A stretch of 64,000 nt of DNA, taken from positions 1 to 64,000 of the forward strand of contig NZ_CAKZLP010000060.1 of assembly GCF_937127095.1 (NCBI RefSeq). Direction: 5' to 3'. Source of the stretch: an uncultured Amphritea sp. (GTDB lineage Bacteria; Pseudomonadota; Gammaproteobacteria; Pseudomonadales; Balneatricaceae). The notes beneath the pieces were generated by a model. It did no database searches. It had not been told where the DNA came from and was given only the letters and a program-made list of their open reading frames with translations. The position numbers were made by a program, and so were the translations under genes. Shown here in pieces: positions 10,719 to 20,467 of the stretch. How positions within the stretch are numbered: position 1 is the first letter of the stretch; each line of letters starts with the position of its first letter.

Positions 10719-13700
10719 CTATTCGTTACTATCAGAAAATTCGAAGATGATATCTATTTCATGAAATCCTTCTAATTTCTGCTTCACTTCTTGCAATTGA
10801 TCTATCACAGAATCAATAGCGTCTTTGGATTTAAGGCTTTTCGGCACCGGAATTTTTTGACTGTAAACTTTCGGTTTAAAGATCCCTTTTTCTTTTTCCT
10901 TCTTTTCTTTTTCAGCAATTTCTTGTTCACGTTGCAGGCGACGATTTTCAGCCGTCTGCTTTACTGATTGCTGCAATTGGCGTAGAGAGGTAGTAATTTC
11001 ATAATCTCTGTTCAGTAAGGTCTTAATACCGCTCAAGCTTTGTTCGACTTCACCGCTAAATTTCTCCAACTGGCCTAACAAGCTATTACGCTCATCAGCT
11101 GTTAACTCTTCCCAACCGGGGCTTCGGGGCAGTTCTTCTTGTTTATTTTTTAAGTTCTGTTCAACATCTTGATTCATCTTGCTAGCCGCATCGGCCACAC
11201 GCGCTTTGATGTTACCCAGCATGGTGGAAAGATCAGCTTGATATTTATGAAAATCTTCCTGTTGTAAGCGCTGCTGTAGCTGCTCAAGATCACCTGCCAA
11301 CTCAGACTTCAATTCACCGGGGACGCCTGAATTTGGCAGGCCTTTTATGCCCTTACACTTGGAATCCAGCTCTAATAAGGTGGACTCCAACCCATAATCC
11401 AAACTAATTTTAACTTCAGCCGCCCATTTTAGATTGCTGTATAAGGGTGATTCTTCAGCCCCCATACGCTGAGTGGCATCAGAACAATCATTAAACAACA
11501 CATCTCTAAGCACTTGTTGCAACTCTTCAACTCGGCTTTGACCTGGCGCATTAAGGCGATTGAGTTTTTCGCCTAGTGAGCCAAACTGTTGCTGAAATAC
11601 CGGAAAGTTTTTCTGCGCGGCTTTGCTGATTTCTTCCTCAAGAGGGATGATCATATTCCCATCGGCAATGACCTCACCCAAGCGCTCAGCAGCCAAGGCA
11701 CACATTTCATTGGACGGCCTATCGTCACGCAGCGATATCCCCACATTGGCAAAGGATTTGTTAGTCTTGAAGGCATCAATTGCTTGCTGACCCACACTGG
11801 TTAACTCGCGCCCTGCGATTTTCAATTTAATCTCGCCAGCGCTGAGCATAGCCGCCAACATATAGCGGGTAGTATCTATAGCCCAGCCAAACTTGGGGCG
11901 ACTAAAATCTTCACAGATTTTTTTGCCATCGACCGTGCCATAGCGGTCTATGTAGTCACGGATGCTGATCAAGCCTTTATTGTTTTCATCAATAGTGAAG
12001 CTACCACTCGCGTCTTTAACGACTAGACCTAATGGATCCGTTTCACTGGTTGCACCACTCAAACCAGCCTTTAAAAACTTTTCAGCCAAGACTGTTTGAG
12101 CACGATACGGAGCTTCGTTGTAACGCTCGTAGACGCGATCAGACACTGTTTTAAGATGCTTTTTACTTGATTCCAATAGATCTTGCGCAAAGGTATCCAC
12201 GGCGGTATTAGTGCCACGAAATACAAAAGAGCCTGATTGCAATGAGCGCTTGAGGATGCGTTGCAACTCGGGCACAAGCTTACCCTGTGCGCGGTCAACT
12301 TCCGCATTACAGTATTCTTTCACTTCTTTGTCGGCATCGTTGCGGTGGCGGCGAGCAATTTCTTCGCAACGATAAATATTGGCCAGCAGCTCATCAACCT
12401 CTGGGGATTTTCTCCCTAATAAATAAATGGTGTTTTGATTGGCCTTTTCACGAGAGTCCGTAACCAGTGCTGCCATGTTATTGTCGTATTCACTGGGATG
12501 AACAAAATCTATAAGCGTTTGTACGGGATTTCTCTCTCCTGCTAGCCCACTGGGTAGGCCATTAGGGTTTTGCAGCTTAAGGCCTGTCTCTACGCTTAAG
12601 GAGCCTTCAACTTGAACTTTAGGCAGAGGTGATAAACACCCTCTTAATGTTTCGCTAAGAATTTTACGCAACTCGATAGTTTTGAGGCCTATCTCATTAC
12701 GCGCACGTTGTATCTCTGTAAGTTTTTCGCTAATAAAACCCAGATAGCCATCTTGCTCACTAAATGGAATATTAGCTTCATTGATTAATTGATCGACCGC
12801 CGTATTGAAAGTAGCTTCATCTTGCGTTTGGGTAATGCTAGCTTGCATCAGCGCCATGGTGTTTTGACGTGTGACTGGTAGATTGGTAAGTATCTCCAGA
12901 ACAGCAACAGTTTTGGCAATGTTGATGTGTATTTCACTATCATAGAAATTGGAGCTTTGTACTTTACCTACGGCTTGATGCTTTGTGGGAAAAGCACGCT
13001 TAAGATCTTTTTCAAGTGCATCGTAAAGTGTGACGGTATTCACCAACATGCCAACATTTTCATTGGCTATAGGCTGCCCATTCGCACCTTCTATCAAAAC
13101 ATCTTGAATAACCTTAATCGCAGAACGAAGACCGATACCGCCAGTGGATTTTGCAAGCTGTCCTAATAGGGTTAAAAGTACCTCAAAATGCGCTGGTAAG
13201 AATGGGTAAAGATTGATGAAGCTAGTTTTATCAAAGTCAGCTTCATAGACTCTTGCATCTTCCAACTTGGTGGCGTGTCGCAAGCCCTGACCGTGTTGAT
13301 CGAATAACTGCCCTAGCTGATCTTCACCACTGTGTGATTTTCCCAGTAATCGCCGGTAACAGATCTCTTTAATATCACTGGATTCAAGATTTATTTGAAT
13401 GGGGAAACGGTCTTTAAGTTTATAAAGTTGCGCTGAGTTTAGTGCTGCTCTTTCATTATCTTCAGTTAATGTTTGCTGTGCTGTACCAATCAACCATACT
13501 TTTCCATCACCAATGTTTTTCAGGTTTTTGGCTAAGCCGTCCAGGTTTAAAATGAGGTTATCGCGAGACCCTACATATTGGCCCACTTCATCAACAACAA
13601 AGATGATGTGCTCTTTACCTGAGTGCTGCCGTGCGATATCAATCATCTCAGCCACGCGATCATTTTCGAAGCGTATTATTTCGCTTGATTCAGTGGAAAA

Positions 13701-14381
13701 TGCGGTATCTGTTCTGAATAACTGTGGATACATCTCGTGCGCAATGGCAGGAATCAAACCATCCACAACTAGCTCATCATTTTGTAAAGCTTTCCATTCT
13801 TCGCCTTCAGTGTAGCTTTTGAATAACTCCAAAAATTCGTCGTATCGCCCTTCTTTTTGCAACTTACGCTCAAAGGCTGCCACCTTGAGATTGCGCGAGT
13901 AACCCGCCCATTGCAGTACTTTGTAGTAAAGCACGGTAGCCACATCTTCCATGGTGGCACCGGCAACCTGCTCTGATGCAAGATCTAACATTACTACCGC
14001 GGCAGGGAATCGCTTAGATACTGTAGTGAGCAGTGATTTCGTTTGAGATTTGGTTAGACGATCTTTAAGATGATCTATAAAGGGGCGGCCATCAACTTCA
14101 ACGGAATCATCAAATGCCAAGCCCAGATATTTGGTAAAGGAGCTTTTACCTGAGCCATAGAATCCCGACACCCAGACACCGACCTCATTCTCGCCACCCT
14201 GCTCCATAGCTAATTGCATTTTTGAGAGCAGATCAAAAAAGTGCTCTTCGATGCTATCAGTAGCCACATATTCGGTAATTTCCGATTTGAGACGTTTCTC
14301 AGCATCAGCACCGTAGGTGATCACTTTTTCGATTGCGCGATCAATGCCTTTCGATGGATCGAAGAGTTGTTTAATTTGCAT
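10719..14381 (-). CDS. brxC: BREX ATPase BrxC
   Basis: 1220 aa; Walker A VWVSGFYGSGKSSFTKYLG and HIIFVVDEVGQYVGSRDNLI; syntenic position. Confidence 0.93.
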   Translation of the reverse strand: MQIKQLFDPSKGIDRAIEKVITYGADAEKRLKSEITEYVATDSIEEHFFDLLSKMQLAMEQGGENEVGVWVSGFYGSGKSSFTKYLGLAFDDSVEVDGRPFIDHLKDRLTKSQTKSLLTTVSKRFPAAVVMLDLASEQVAGATMEDVATVLYYKVLQWAGYSRNLKVAAFERKLQKEGRYDEFLELFKSYTEGEEWKALQNDELVVDGLIPAIAHEMYPQLFRTDTAFSTESSEIIRFENDRVAEMIDIARQHSGKEHIIFVVDEVGQYVGSRDNLILNLDGLAKNLKNIGDGKVWLIGTAQQTLTEDNERAALNSAQLYKLKDRFPIQINLESSDIKEICYRRLLGKSHSGEDQLGQLFDQHGQGLRHATKLEDARVYEADFDKTSFINLYPFLPAHFEVLLTLLGQLAKSTGGIGLRSAIKVIQDVLIEGANGQPIANENVGMLVNTVTLYDALEKDLKRAFPTKHQAVGKVQSSNFYDSEIHINIAKTVAVLEILTNLPVTRQNTMALMQASITQTQDEATFNTAVDQLINEANIPFSEQDGYLGFISEKLTEIQRARNEIGLKTIELRKILSETLRGCLSPLPKVQVEGSLSVETGLKLQNPNGLPSGLAGERNPVQTLIDFVHPSEYDNNMAALVTDSREKANQNTIYLLGRKSPEVDELLANIYRCEEIARRHRNDADKEVKEYCNAEVDRAQGKLVPELQRILKRSLQSGSFVFRGTNTAVDTFAQDLLESSKKHLKTVSDRVYERYNEAPYRAQTVLAEKFLKAGLSGATSETDPLGLVVKDASGSFTIDENNKGLISIRDYIDRYGTVDGKKICEDFSRPKFGWAIDTTRYMLAAMLSAGEIKLKIAGRELTSVGQQAIDAFKTNKSFANVGISLRDDRPSNEMCALAAERLGEVIADGNMIIPLEEEISKAAQKNFPVFQQQFGSLGEKLNRLNAPGQSRVEELQQVLRDVLFNDCSDATQRMGAEESPLYSNLKWAAEVKISLDYGLESTLLELDSKCKGIKGLPNSGVPGELKSELAGDLEQLQQRLQQEDFHKYQADLSTMLGNIKARVADAASKMNQDVEQNLKNKQEELPRSPGWEELTADERNSLLGQLEKFSGEVEQSLSGIKTLLNRDYEITTSLRQLQQSVKQTAENRRLQREQEIAEKEKKEKEKGIFKPKVYSQKIPVPKSLKSKDAIDSVIDQLQEVKQKLEGFHEIDIIFEFSDSNE

Positions 14382-14411
14382 AGCTATTCCTTGTTATGTT
14401 CTTCCACTGGT

Positions 14412-14996
14412 TCAACCACCAACATGCATGGACCGGTAGTTGCCATCTTCTGGGTAAAAGCCCAGGAACTTTAAGCGGGTTTGCCCTGTGCGTACGCCGG
14501 GATACAAAAATACGGTTGGCACGCTAAAGCGGCCCTGCAGTTGACTCTCTACTGAGCCAATTCTCATATATGGATGCAGTGCTTCTAAGTCGGTGACTAG
14601 TAGCAATGCTTTTTCGTCACCTTCTAATTCATTGAGCTTTTGCTCTAATCGAATTTGCAGGCCTTTCTCTTTATCATTGAGTGTATTGGCCAGGGAGTTA
14701 TTAGTTTTTGTCCATTCCTGAGGTGCAGCGGCATCTTGTTTGAGCCATATATTACGACGAAAGGCAGGCACCGATTGGAGGATATCATTCACATGCTCAG
14801 CAATGGAAAATGTGTGTACATTCCAACCCTGCTTTTGCAGCATCTGAATCCATGCTTTGGTTTGACGTTTTACCTCGATGATCTGCTTCGGTGAAAACAC
14901 CAAATAGTAGATAGGCTCAAAACTAGCGTGCTGAAACTCTCTACCCTGCTTGATGCGGGTAACGAGCTCATCAAAGTCCTGTTTCAATGATGACAT
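14412..14996 (-). CDS. brxB: BREX protein BrxB (DUF1788)
   Basis: 194 aa; ends VFLYPGVRTGQTRLKFLGFYPEDGNYRSMHVGG, typical of DUF1788. Confidence 0.88.
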   Translation of the reverse strand: MSSLKQDFDELVTRIKQGREFQHASFEPIYYLVFSPKQIIEVKRQTKAWIQMLQKQGWNVHTFSIAEHVNDILQSVPAFRRNIWLKQDAAAPQEWTKTNNSLANTLNDKEKGLQIRLEQKLNELEGDEKALLLVTDLEALHPYMRIGSVESQLQGRFSVPTVFLYPGVRTGQTRLKFLGFYPEDGNYRSMHVGG

Positions 14997-15765
14997 CTAC
15001 GACCTCTTCCATGGTTTTATACGCCCAGCTAATAGAGACAACATCAGCGGCAGTCTGAATGATCCAGAATTTATGAACACTCAGACGCTTAAGTTCATCG
15101 CGAACGTCTTCTGACTCTAGGCCAAAGAGTTGCCAGTCTGGGTGATTAATTAGGTTGTTATCAGCTATGCCCTGTAGGTGGAGGTCATAGGCAAGAATAA
15201 TGGTGGCGCAGGGATCTATGCGGATCGGCGTTATTTGGCGCGACATTCGAGTTAATGGCTGCAACAATTGGTAGTCAACACAGACGCTCAACAAGTAGGA
15301 CGACAAACGCTTGATGGTTGTTTCTGACCAGAGCTTTTTAGTTTTACCGTCATAGGTGGCGCGTTGTACGAACTCTGTTGAGTCTTCGCCGCTAATTTCT
15401 GTATAACCCGATGCGTAGCGTTCCCAGTACAGCTGGGTAACGAAATCTCGCAAGATAAGGTTTGCCCTAGAGGTATAGATAAAAAATAATTGATTTAAGG
15501 CTCTAGTAGAGATTCGATGGTTAAGTGTCTGAAGCCACTTAACAGGCTGGTGGGCAGAATTTAAATATCGCGGGCCAAAGCACTCCGCCACTATATTGCG
15601 AAGGCGACGAGCAGTAACATTGGGAAATTCACCCGAATCTAGGGCAGCATTAAACAAGTCTTGGGTACCCATGTCTAATTGCCACAGACCTAACAGTGTT
15701 TGGGTTTCTTCAATAAGTCCTAAACCTGCTTGTAGCTGTGTTGTGTAATATACCTGTTCCGTCAC
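14971..15765 (-). CDS. brxA: BREX protein BrxA (DUF1819)
   Basis: 264 aa; overlaps brxB; size, order and sequence character fit DUF1819. Confidence 0.87.
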   Translation of the reverse strand: MTEQVYYTTQLQAGLGLIEETQTLLGLWQLDMGTQDLFNAALDSGEFPNVTARRLRNIVAECFGPRYLNSAHQPVKWLQTLNHRISTRALNQLFFIYTSRANLILRDFVTQLYWERYASGYTEISGEDSTEFVQRATYDGKTKKLWSETTIKRLSSYLLSVCVDYQLLQPLTRMSRQITPIRIDPCATIILAYDLHLQGIADNNLINHPDWQLFGLESEDVRDELKRLSVHKFWIIQTAADVVSISWAYKTMEEVVDVIIETGL

Positions 15766-16256
15766 GCCTGACCTCGGTAATAAGGATAAACTGCCTGCTT
15801 ATTTGTAAAGCCACTTAAATACGCTGCAGCCATGTGCCTCATCACTGATTGGTTGATCTCACCCTGATCAAGTAATAATGGTCCTATACCCTGCATTGTA
15901 TCTCCACAAGCAAGCTCTTGTAGGAGTATATAGGCATCATCTTCTGACCCTATACTCTCTATAATGGTTGCATCTTTTATCAGCGACTGACTAATATCGT
16001 GCTCAACATTTTCAGGCAGCCGAAATAGATGAAAGACATCCCCGACACCAATATGCTCATCATGAGTAACTTGTGCCGCCGCACTCGCTCCGCTAACTCG
16101 CGCTAAAACGGACGTTTTGGGGAATACGGGATTGAGAAACGCCTCACCTGAACGAGACAAAAAAGTGCTTAGCCACCAGCTGTGCCGGCCCTTTTCACCT
16201 AGAAACGCTACACATGTACGTAGTCTAACAAGGTTGTTAGTTAAATCCGGTGTCAT
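15762..16256 (-). CDS. brxE: BrxE family protein (probable)
   Basis: 164 aa first gene of the operon; LRTCVAFLGEKGRHSWWLSTFLSRSGEAFLNPVFPKTSVLA...GVGDVFHLFRLPE resembles BrxE as recalled. Overlaps the brxA start by 4 bp. Confidence 0.65.
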   Translation of the reverse strand: MTPDLTNNLVRLRTCVAFLGEKGRHSWWLSTFLSRSGEAFLNPVFPKTSVLARVSGASAAAQVTHDEHIGVGDVFHLFRLPENVEHDISQSLIKDATIIESIGSEDDAYILLQELACGDTMQGIGPLLLDQGEINQSVMRHMAAAYLSGFTNKQAVYPYYRGQA

Positions 16257-16637
16257 ATATTGTCCTTAATTGCGGTGCAGCACCCTGATTATTCTACAGA
16301 TTACCCAAGCATTACACTCGACAGCATCATCTATCAGATGTTGCTGGCCTGACAAATCGCGTCATCAATGATTAATTACTTTCTATCTTAGGAAAAAAAC
16401 TATTCCCAAGACAACTCAGTCACTTCCGATTGAAATTTAATAAGTTACTGAAATAGTACAATAATGCGCAAGAACATCCCACGCTAGATCAACGCTATAA
16501 AGGAAAAATACTTACAATGGGAACTAATCCCCCCAAGTAACCGTTAAATTTGATCCGCTATAGCTCGATACAGGCCTTAACTGCAGCTTCCACTAGATAG
16601 GGTAGCTAGATTATCTCAAGCTACTAGGGAGGGACAA

Positions 16638-17903
16638 CTACCCTGCCTTTGCCCTTAACTCATCAAGATAGTCCGCCCAGCGCTGCATCATCTTCGTCCG
16701 TTGCGGCAAGTGAGCTGTACGATTGTAAGCACGGCCTAGTGGATCTTTTACTGCATGGGCGAGCTGGTGCTCTATCAACTCCACTCGCTCTTCTAAGACC
16801 TCATCAAGCAGGGTACGGGCCATTGCCCTAAAGCCATGGCCCGTCATTTCTTCTTTACTGATCCCCATATTCCGGAAAGCTGACAATATGGCATTATCAC
16901 TCATAGGACGACGAGGACTTCTTGCTGAAGGGAAAACATACCCATCCCAATGACCGGTCAAAAGCTTTTGCTCTTCCAAAATTTCAATCGCTTGACGACT
17001 GAGTGGAACTATATGGTCTACCCCCATTTTCATTTTCACTGCGGGTATACGCCACACTGCTTTTTCTAAGTCTATCTCTTGCCATTCAGCGTGCCGCAAC
17101 TCTTTGGGTCGAACAAAGACTAAAGGAGCAAGCTGTAGCGCTGCACGCACCGTTGACGTTCCTTCATAGCTGTGTAGCATATTTAAAAACTTACCTACCT
17201 TGTCAGGCTCGATAATTGCGGAAAAATGCTGTGTCTTATGCGTCGCCAATGCTCCTTTCAAATCTGGAGTGATATCTCGTTGCGCTCGCCCTGTCGCAAC
17301 GGCATAACGAAACACCTGGCCCGTGACCTGTTTTATCCTGTGTGCACTTTCCGTCGCTCCACGATTTTCTACACGACGCAGTACAGCCAACAATTGTGGA
17401 GGGGTAATATCATCCAGGGGCAGGGTCCCTATATAGGGCAGAAGATCTCGCTGAATAGCACGTAAAACCTTATCGGTATAGCTAGGCGACCAATTGGCAG
17501 CTTGTTGCTTATGCCACTCTAGCGCAATGTTCTCAAAGTTATTCAGCTGCGCTTCTGTCTGAGCAGCCTTCTTAGCCTTTTTCGCTTGAGAAGGATCTAT
17601 GCCCTGCTCTAACTGGTCTTTCGCCAAATCAGTCGCTTTACGAGCTTCCTTGAGTGTAATTCTCGGGTACATGCCTATCGATAGGCGCTTCTCTTTACCG
17701 GCAAAGCGGTATTTGAGTCTCCAGCATTTTGAACCAGCAGGCGTTACTTCCAGATACAATCCTTTGCCATCACTCAGCCGGTATGCCTTCTCTCTAGACG
17801 TCGCTTGTTTTATTTGCATATCAGTCAATGACATACCGCCTCCATTATCGATAGTGGGGGCATTTTTCATGAGCATCGAGTAATTTTGAGAAAATGCCCC
17901 CAT
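16638..17903 (-). CDS. P4-type tyrosine recombinase/integrase
   Basis: 421 aa; MSLTDMQIKQATSREKAYRLSDGKGLYLEV (DUF4102 arm domain) and HGFRAMARTLLDE...HQLAH catalytic region; adjacent to tRNA-Ala. The start may be 17834 (MSLTDMQ). Confidence 0.93.
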   Translation of the reverse strand: MGAFSQNYSMLMKNAPTIDNGGGMSLTDMQIKQATSREKAYRLSDGKGLYLEVTPAGSKCWRLKYRFAGKEKRLSIGMYPRITLKEARKATDLAKDQLEQGIDPSQAKKAKKAAQTEAQLNNFENIALEWHKQQAANWSPSYTDKVLRAIQRDLLPYIGTLPLDDITPPQLLAVLRRVENRGATESAHRIKQVTGQVFRYAVATGRAQRDITPDLKGALATHKTQHFSAIIEPDKVGKFLNMLHSYEGTSTVRAALQLAPLVFVRPKELRHAEWQEIDLEKAVWRIPAVKMKMGVDHIVPLSRQAIEILEEQKLLTGHWDGYVFPSARSPRRPMSDNAILSAFRNMGISKEEMTGHGFRAMARTLLDEVLEERVELIEHQLAHAVKDPLGRAYNRTAHLPQRTKMMQRWADYLDELRAKAG

Positions 17904-17938
17904 TAATGCCCCCTAAATACCCCGGATGTGGGGGCACT
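17854..17938. repeat. Four TGGGGGCA/TGCCCCC-type motifs in both orientations at the integrase 5' end
   Basis: GTGGGGGCATTTT (17854), AAAATGCCCCCAT (17891), AATGCCCCCT (17905), GTGGGGGCACT (17928). Confidence 0.75.
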
Positions 17939-17967
17939 CTATGGGACTACTCTGGACACAGTATAAA

Positions 17968-17993
17968 CGAAAAAGCCCGCAATATGCGGGCTT
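17968..17993 (-). terminator. Rho-independent terminator downstream of tRNA-Ala
   Basis: On the minus strand: aagcccgcatattgcgggctttttcg hairpin with T-tract. Confidence 0.75.
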
Positions 17994-18027
17994 CTAGGAC
18001 AATTTGGGACTTTCTGGAATAGGATTT

Positions 18028-18103
18028 TGGTGGAGCCTAGCGGGATCGAACCGCTGACCTGTTCGCTGCCAGCGAACCGCTCTCCCAGCTGAGCTAAGGC
18101 CCC
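18028..18103 (-). tRNA. tRNA-Ala (anticodon GGC)
   Basis: Minus strand ggggccttagctcagctgggagagcggttcgctGGCagcgaacaggtcagcggttcgatcccgctaggctccaCCA; complete cloverleaf with encoded CCA. Confidence 0.96.
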
Positions 18104-18346
18104 AAAACCAAGTGGCGGCTATATTAATGGCGACGCTATCGGGTGTCAAGCAATGACGTTGACTATTTTTCGGGTCAAATTTTGTTGATTATTAAGCGGT
18201 TATTTAAGCCTGCATTATATTGTTAAAAAGGATTCATCTCAGGTTTCGGTGGAACAGAGAATACCCCGTGGTTTTAATAGAACACCGCGTGCAGATAGAT
18301 AGTGTTTGAGCCGGTAATGCTAACGCTTTCTGTAGGAAGTGCGCAG

Positions 18347-18406
18347 GCATGCCCTTTGGGTACCTCGTGCCGAGGTCAATCGCGACGAGGTACCCAGAGG
18401 GCATGC
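18347..18406. repeat. Long inverted repeat (REP-like)
   Basis: 22-bp arms gcatgccctttgggtacctcgt / acgaggtacccagagggcatgc with one mismatch, spacer 16 bp. Confidence 0.85.
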
Positions 18407-18432
18407 TAGCGTCACTCCTACAGGAGATACTG

Positions 18433-18464
18433 ATTTATCGCGACGGGTGCGTCGCTCCCACAGG
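18433..18464. repeat. REP-like element
   Basis: tatcgcgacgggtgcgtcgctcccacagg resembles gammaproteobacterial REP sequences. Confidence 0.6.
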
Positions 18465-18490
18465 GGAATGAGGAGGTTAGACTTTTACTA

Positions 18491-18522
18491 TTAAAAAAGC
18501 CCTGCGAGGCAGGGCTTTTCGT
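18491..18522 (-). terminator. Terminator downstream of gltX
   Basis: aaaaaagccctgcgaggcagggcttttcg hairpin flanked by A/T tracts. Confidence 0.8.
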
Positions 18523-18538
18523 GTACAGAGGAGCCTGA

Positions 18539-20032
18539 TCAGTTCAGGGTTTCAGCCAGCGCGCGGTACTCTTTTTCCCAGACTTTTGCTTCTTTCTTAG
18601 ACGGGCCACCGACGACGCCCTGTGCATGACGTACCCGGGCACGGCTCATGTCCGCACCGAGGATCTGCATGGAATCCACTACCGAGACACTGGCACTGGT
18701 GCCGGCGATAGCGACAAACAGCGGAAACAGGAAGTCGCGAACTTTATAGCCCATCGCGTCACCCAGCGCTTTACACTGGGCAAACAGGTGGTCTTTATTC
18801 CAGTTCTGCTCAGTGTCCAGCATCCAGGATGCAAACTGCAGGATGCGGCGGATATCGTCTTTCTGCAGGCTCTTGTGGGTAAAGCTCTCTTCAGTGATCG
18901 GCAGCATACCGGAGAGCAGAAAACCCGCCACGGGCGCCACATCGGAGAACTTCTCCACCCGCTGTTTGATCAGCGGAATAATCTGCATCAGATATTCCGG
19001 GTTCAGCGCCCACTGCTGGAACGCCGCAGCAAACTGCTCATCAGTCAGCTCTTCACGAATCCACAGACCGTTCAGCCAGCTGAGTTTTTCCTGATCGAAA
19101 ATAGGGCCGCCCAGGGAGACACGGTTGATATCGAAGTTTTCGATCATCTCTTCAATCGAGAACTTCTCACGCTCATCGGGCATCGACCAGCCCATGCGCG
19201 CCAGATAGTTGATCAGTGCTTCGGCCATATAGCCCATGCGCTGATAGTAGATGATGCTGGTCGGGTTCTTACGCTTGGACAGTTTTGACTTGTCCGGGTT
19301 ACGCAGCAGCGGCATATGACACAGCTTAGGCATCTCCCAGCCGAAATAGCTGTAGAGCAACTGATGCTTAGGCGCAGAGTTGATCCACTCTTCACCGCGC
19401 AGTACGTGGGTGATCTCCATCAGGTGATCGTCGACCACGTTAGCCAGGTGGTAAGTCGGCATGCCATCGGATTTCATCAGAATCTGGCAATCAACCTGGG
19501 CCCAGTCCACTTCGATAGATCCACGCAGCATGTCGTCAAAGACGCAGACGCCCTCTTCCGGCACTTTCATGCGCACAACATAGGGTTCACCCGCCGCTTC
19601 ACGCTTCGCCACTTCATCAGCTGGCAGTGCCAGATCGCTCTCTTTCAGCGCGCTTTGCAGGCCCTGTTCACGACGCTGATTACGCAGCTGATCCAGCTCC
19701 TCTGCGGTACGGTAGCATTTAAAGGCACTACCGTTGTCCAGCAGAATCTGGGTGTACTTCGCATAGATCTCGCCCCGTTCGCTTTGACGGTAAGGGCCAT
19801 GAGGACCCGGCTTGTCCGGGCCTTCCGCCCATTCCACCCCCAGCCAGCGCAATGAATCCAGAATCATCTGTTCAGATTCAGCGGTGCTGCGGGTCTGATC
19901 GGTATCTTCAATACGCAGGATAAACTCGCCACCGTGCTGACGGGCGAAAGCCATATTGAACAGGGCGATGTAGGCGGTGCCTACGTGCGGATCACCGGTT
20001 GGAGACGGTGCGATACGGGTACGTACGGTCAT
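18539..20032 (-). CDS. gltX: Glutamate--tRNA ligase
   Basis: 497 aa; [26 protein letters not shown] (HIGH-type) and [10 protein letters not shown] (KMSKS-type). Confidence 0.97.
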   Translation of the reverse strand: MTVRTRIAPSPTGDPHVGTAYIALFNMAFARQHGGEFILRIEDTDQTRSTAESEQMILDSLRWLGVEWAEGPDKPGPHGPYRQSERGEIYAKYTQILLDNGSAFKCYRTAEELDQLRNQRREQGLQSALKESDLALPADEVAKREAAGEPYVVRMKVPEEGVCVFDDMLRGSIEVDWAQVDCQILMKSDGMPTYHLANVVDDHLMEITHVLRGEEWINSAPKHQLLYSYFGWEMPKLCHMPLLRNPDKSKLSKRKNPTSIIYYQRMGYMAEALINYLARMGWSMPDEREKFSIEEMIENFDINRVSLGGPIFDQEKLSWLNGLWIREELTDEQFAAAFQQWALNPEYLMQIIPLIKQRVEKFSDVAPVAGFLLSGMLPITEESFTHKSLQKDDIRRILQFASWMLDTEQNWNKDHLFAQCKALGDAMGYKVRDFLFPLFVAIAGTSASVSVVDSMQILGADMSRARVRHAQGVVGGPSKKEAKVWEKEYRALAETLN

Positions 20033-20214
20033 CAGAAAATATGCATCCAGACTGATTAAAAGGAAGTTACAACGGAATTGCTGCGCATTATACCTGCTCG
20101 ACTGGTATGCGCCTACCGTAATCAGTGTTCTCGGTTATCGATGTAAACAGCCCGGCAAGCAGCCTTCTGTTTTGTGCCATCAGAGCGCAGAGCAGCGCAC
20201 TGCCCCCCAAAAGC

Positions 20215-20239
20215 AGCACCGTTAAAGTGCACTTTAACG
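20215..20239 (+). promoter_or_regulatory. Putative NtrC enhancer site overlapping a 20-bp perfect palindrome
   Basis: aGCACCgttaaAGTGCA (20215-20231) against TGCACY-N5-RGTGCA; cgttaaagtgcactttaacg (20220-20239) is a perfect palindrome. Confidence 0.6.
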
Positions 20240-20306
20240 ATCCAGATTGAGATTATTTTAAACCGTTAAATTTTAACCCACTGTTTTATATAATCTTTAT
20301 AAACAG

Positions 20307-20322
20307 CGGCATGTTATCTGCT
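20307..20322 (+). promoter_or_regulatory. Putative sigma54 -24/-12 promoter for nrt operon
   Basis: cGGCAtGttatcTGCT against TGGCACG-N4-TTGCW with correct GG/GC spacing. Confidence 0.6.
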
Positions 20323-20385
20323 TTAAGGTTGGCAACAAAAACAATTTTCAGGAATCGGCTGTTGCCGGTTTCACACATGACAACG

Positions 20386-20436
20386 ACGTCTGCTCTTACC
20401 GATAGTTTTATCGGCAGGGGCAGGCGTTTTTTTTTT
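20386..20436 (+). terminator. Leader terminator/attenuator upstream of nrtA
   Basis: cgtctgctcttaccgat-agtttt-atcggcaggggcaggcg stem (mostly paired with G-U wobbles) followed by T10, 31 bp before the ATG at 20468. Confidence 0.75.
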
Positions 20437-20467
20437 GAGCTTTTTACGCAAATCCAGGAGCCACACT

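Noticed and set aside
18626-19288. Antisense ORFs opposite gltX, nrtA, nirB, nasA, metE, nifS and nifU
   Set aside because: Long antisense frames are expected opposite GC-rich coding sequence; the sense products are clear conserved proteins.
20289-20294. TATAAT as the main nrtA -10 box
   Set aside because: A perfect -10 hexamer, but no convincing -35 at 17 bp and it overlaps the region of a better-supported sigma54 element; kept only as an alternative.
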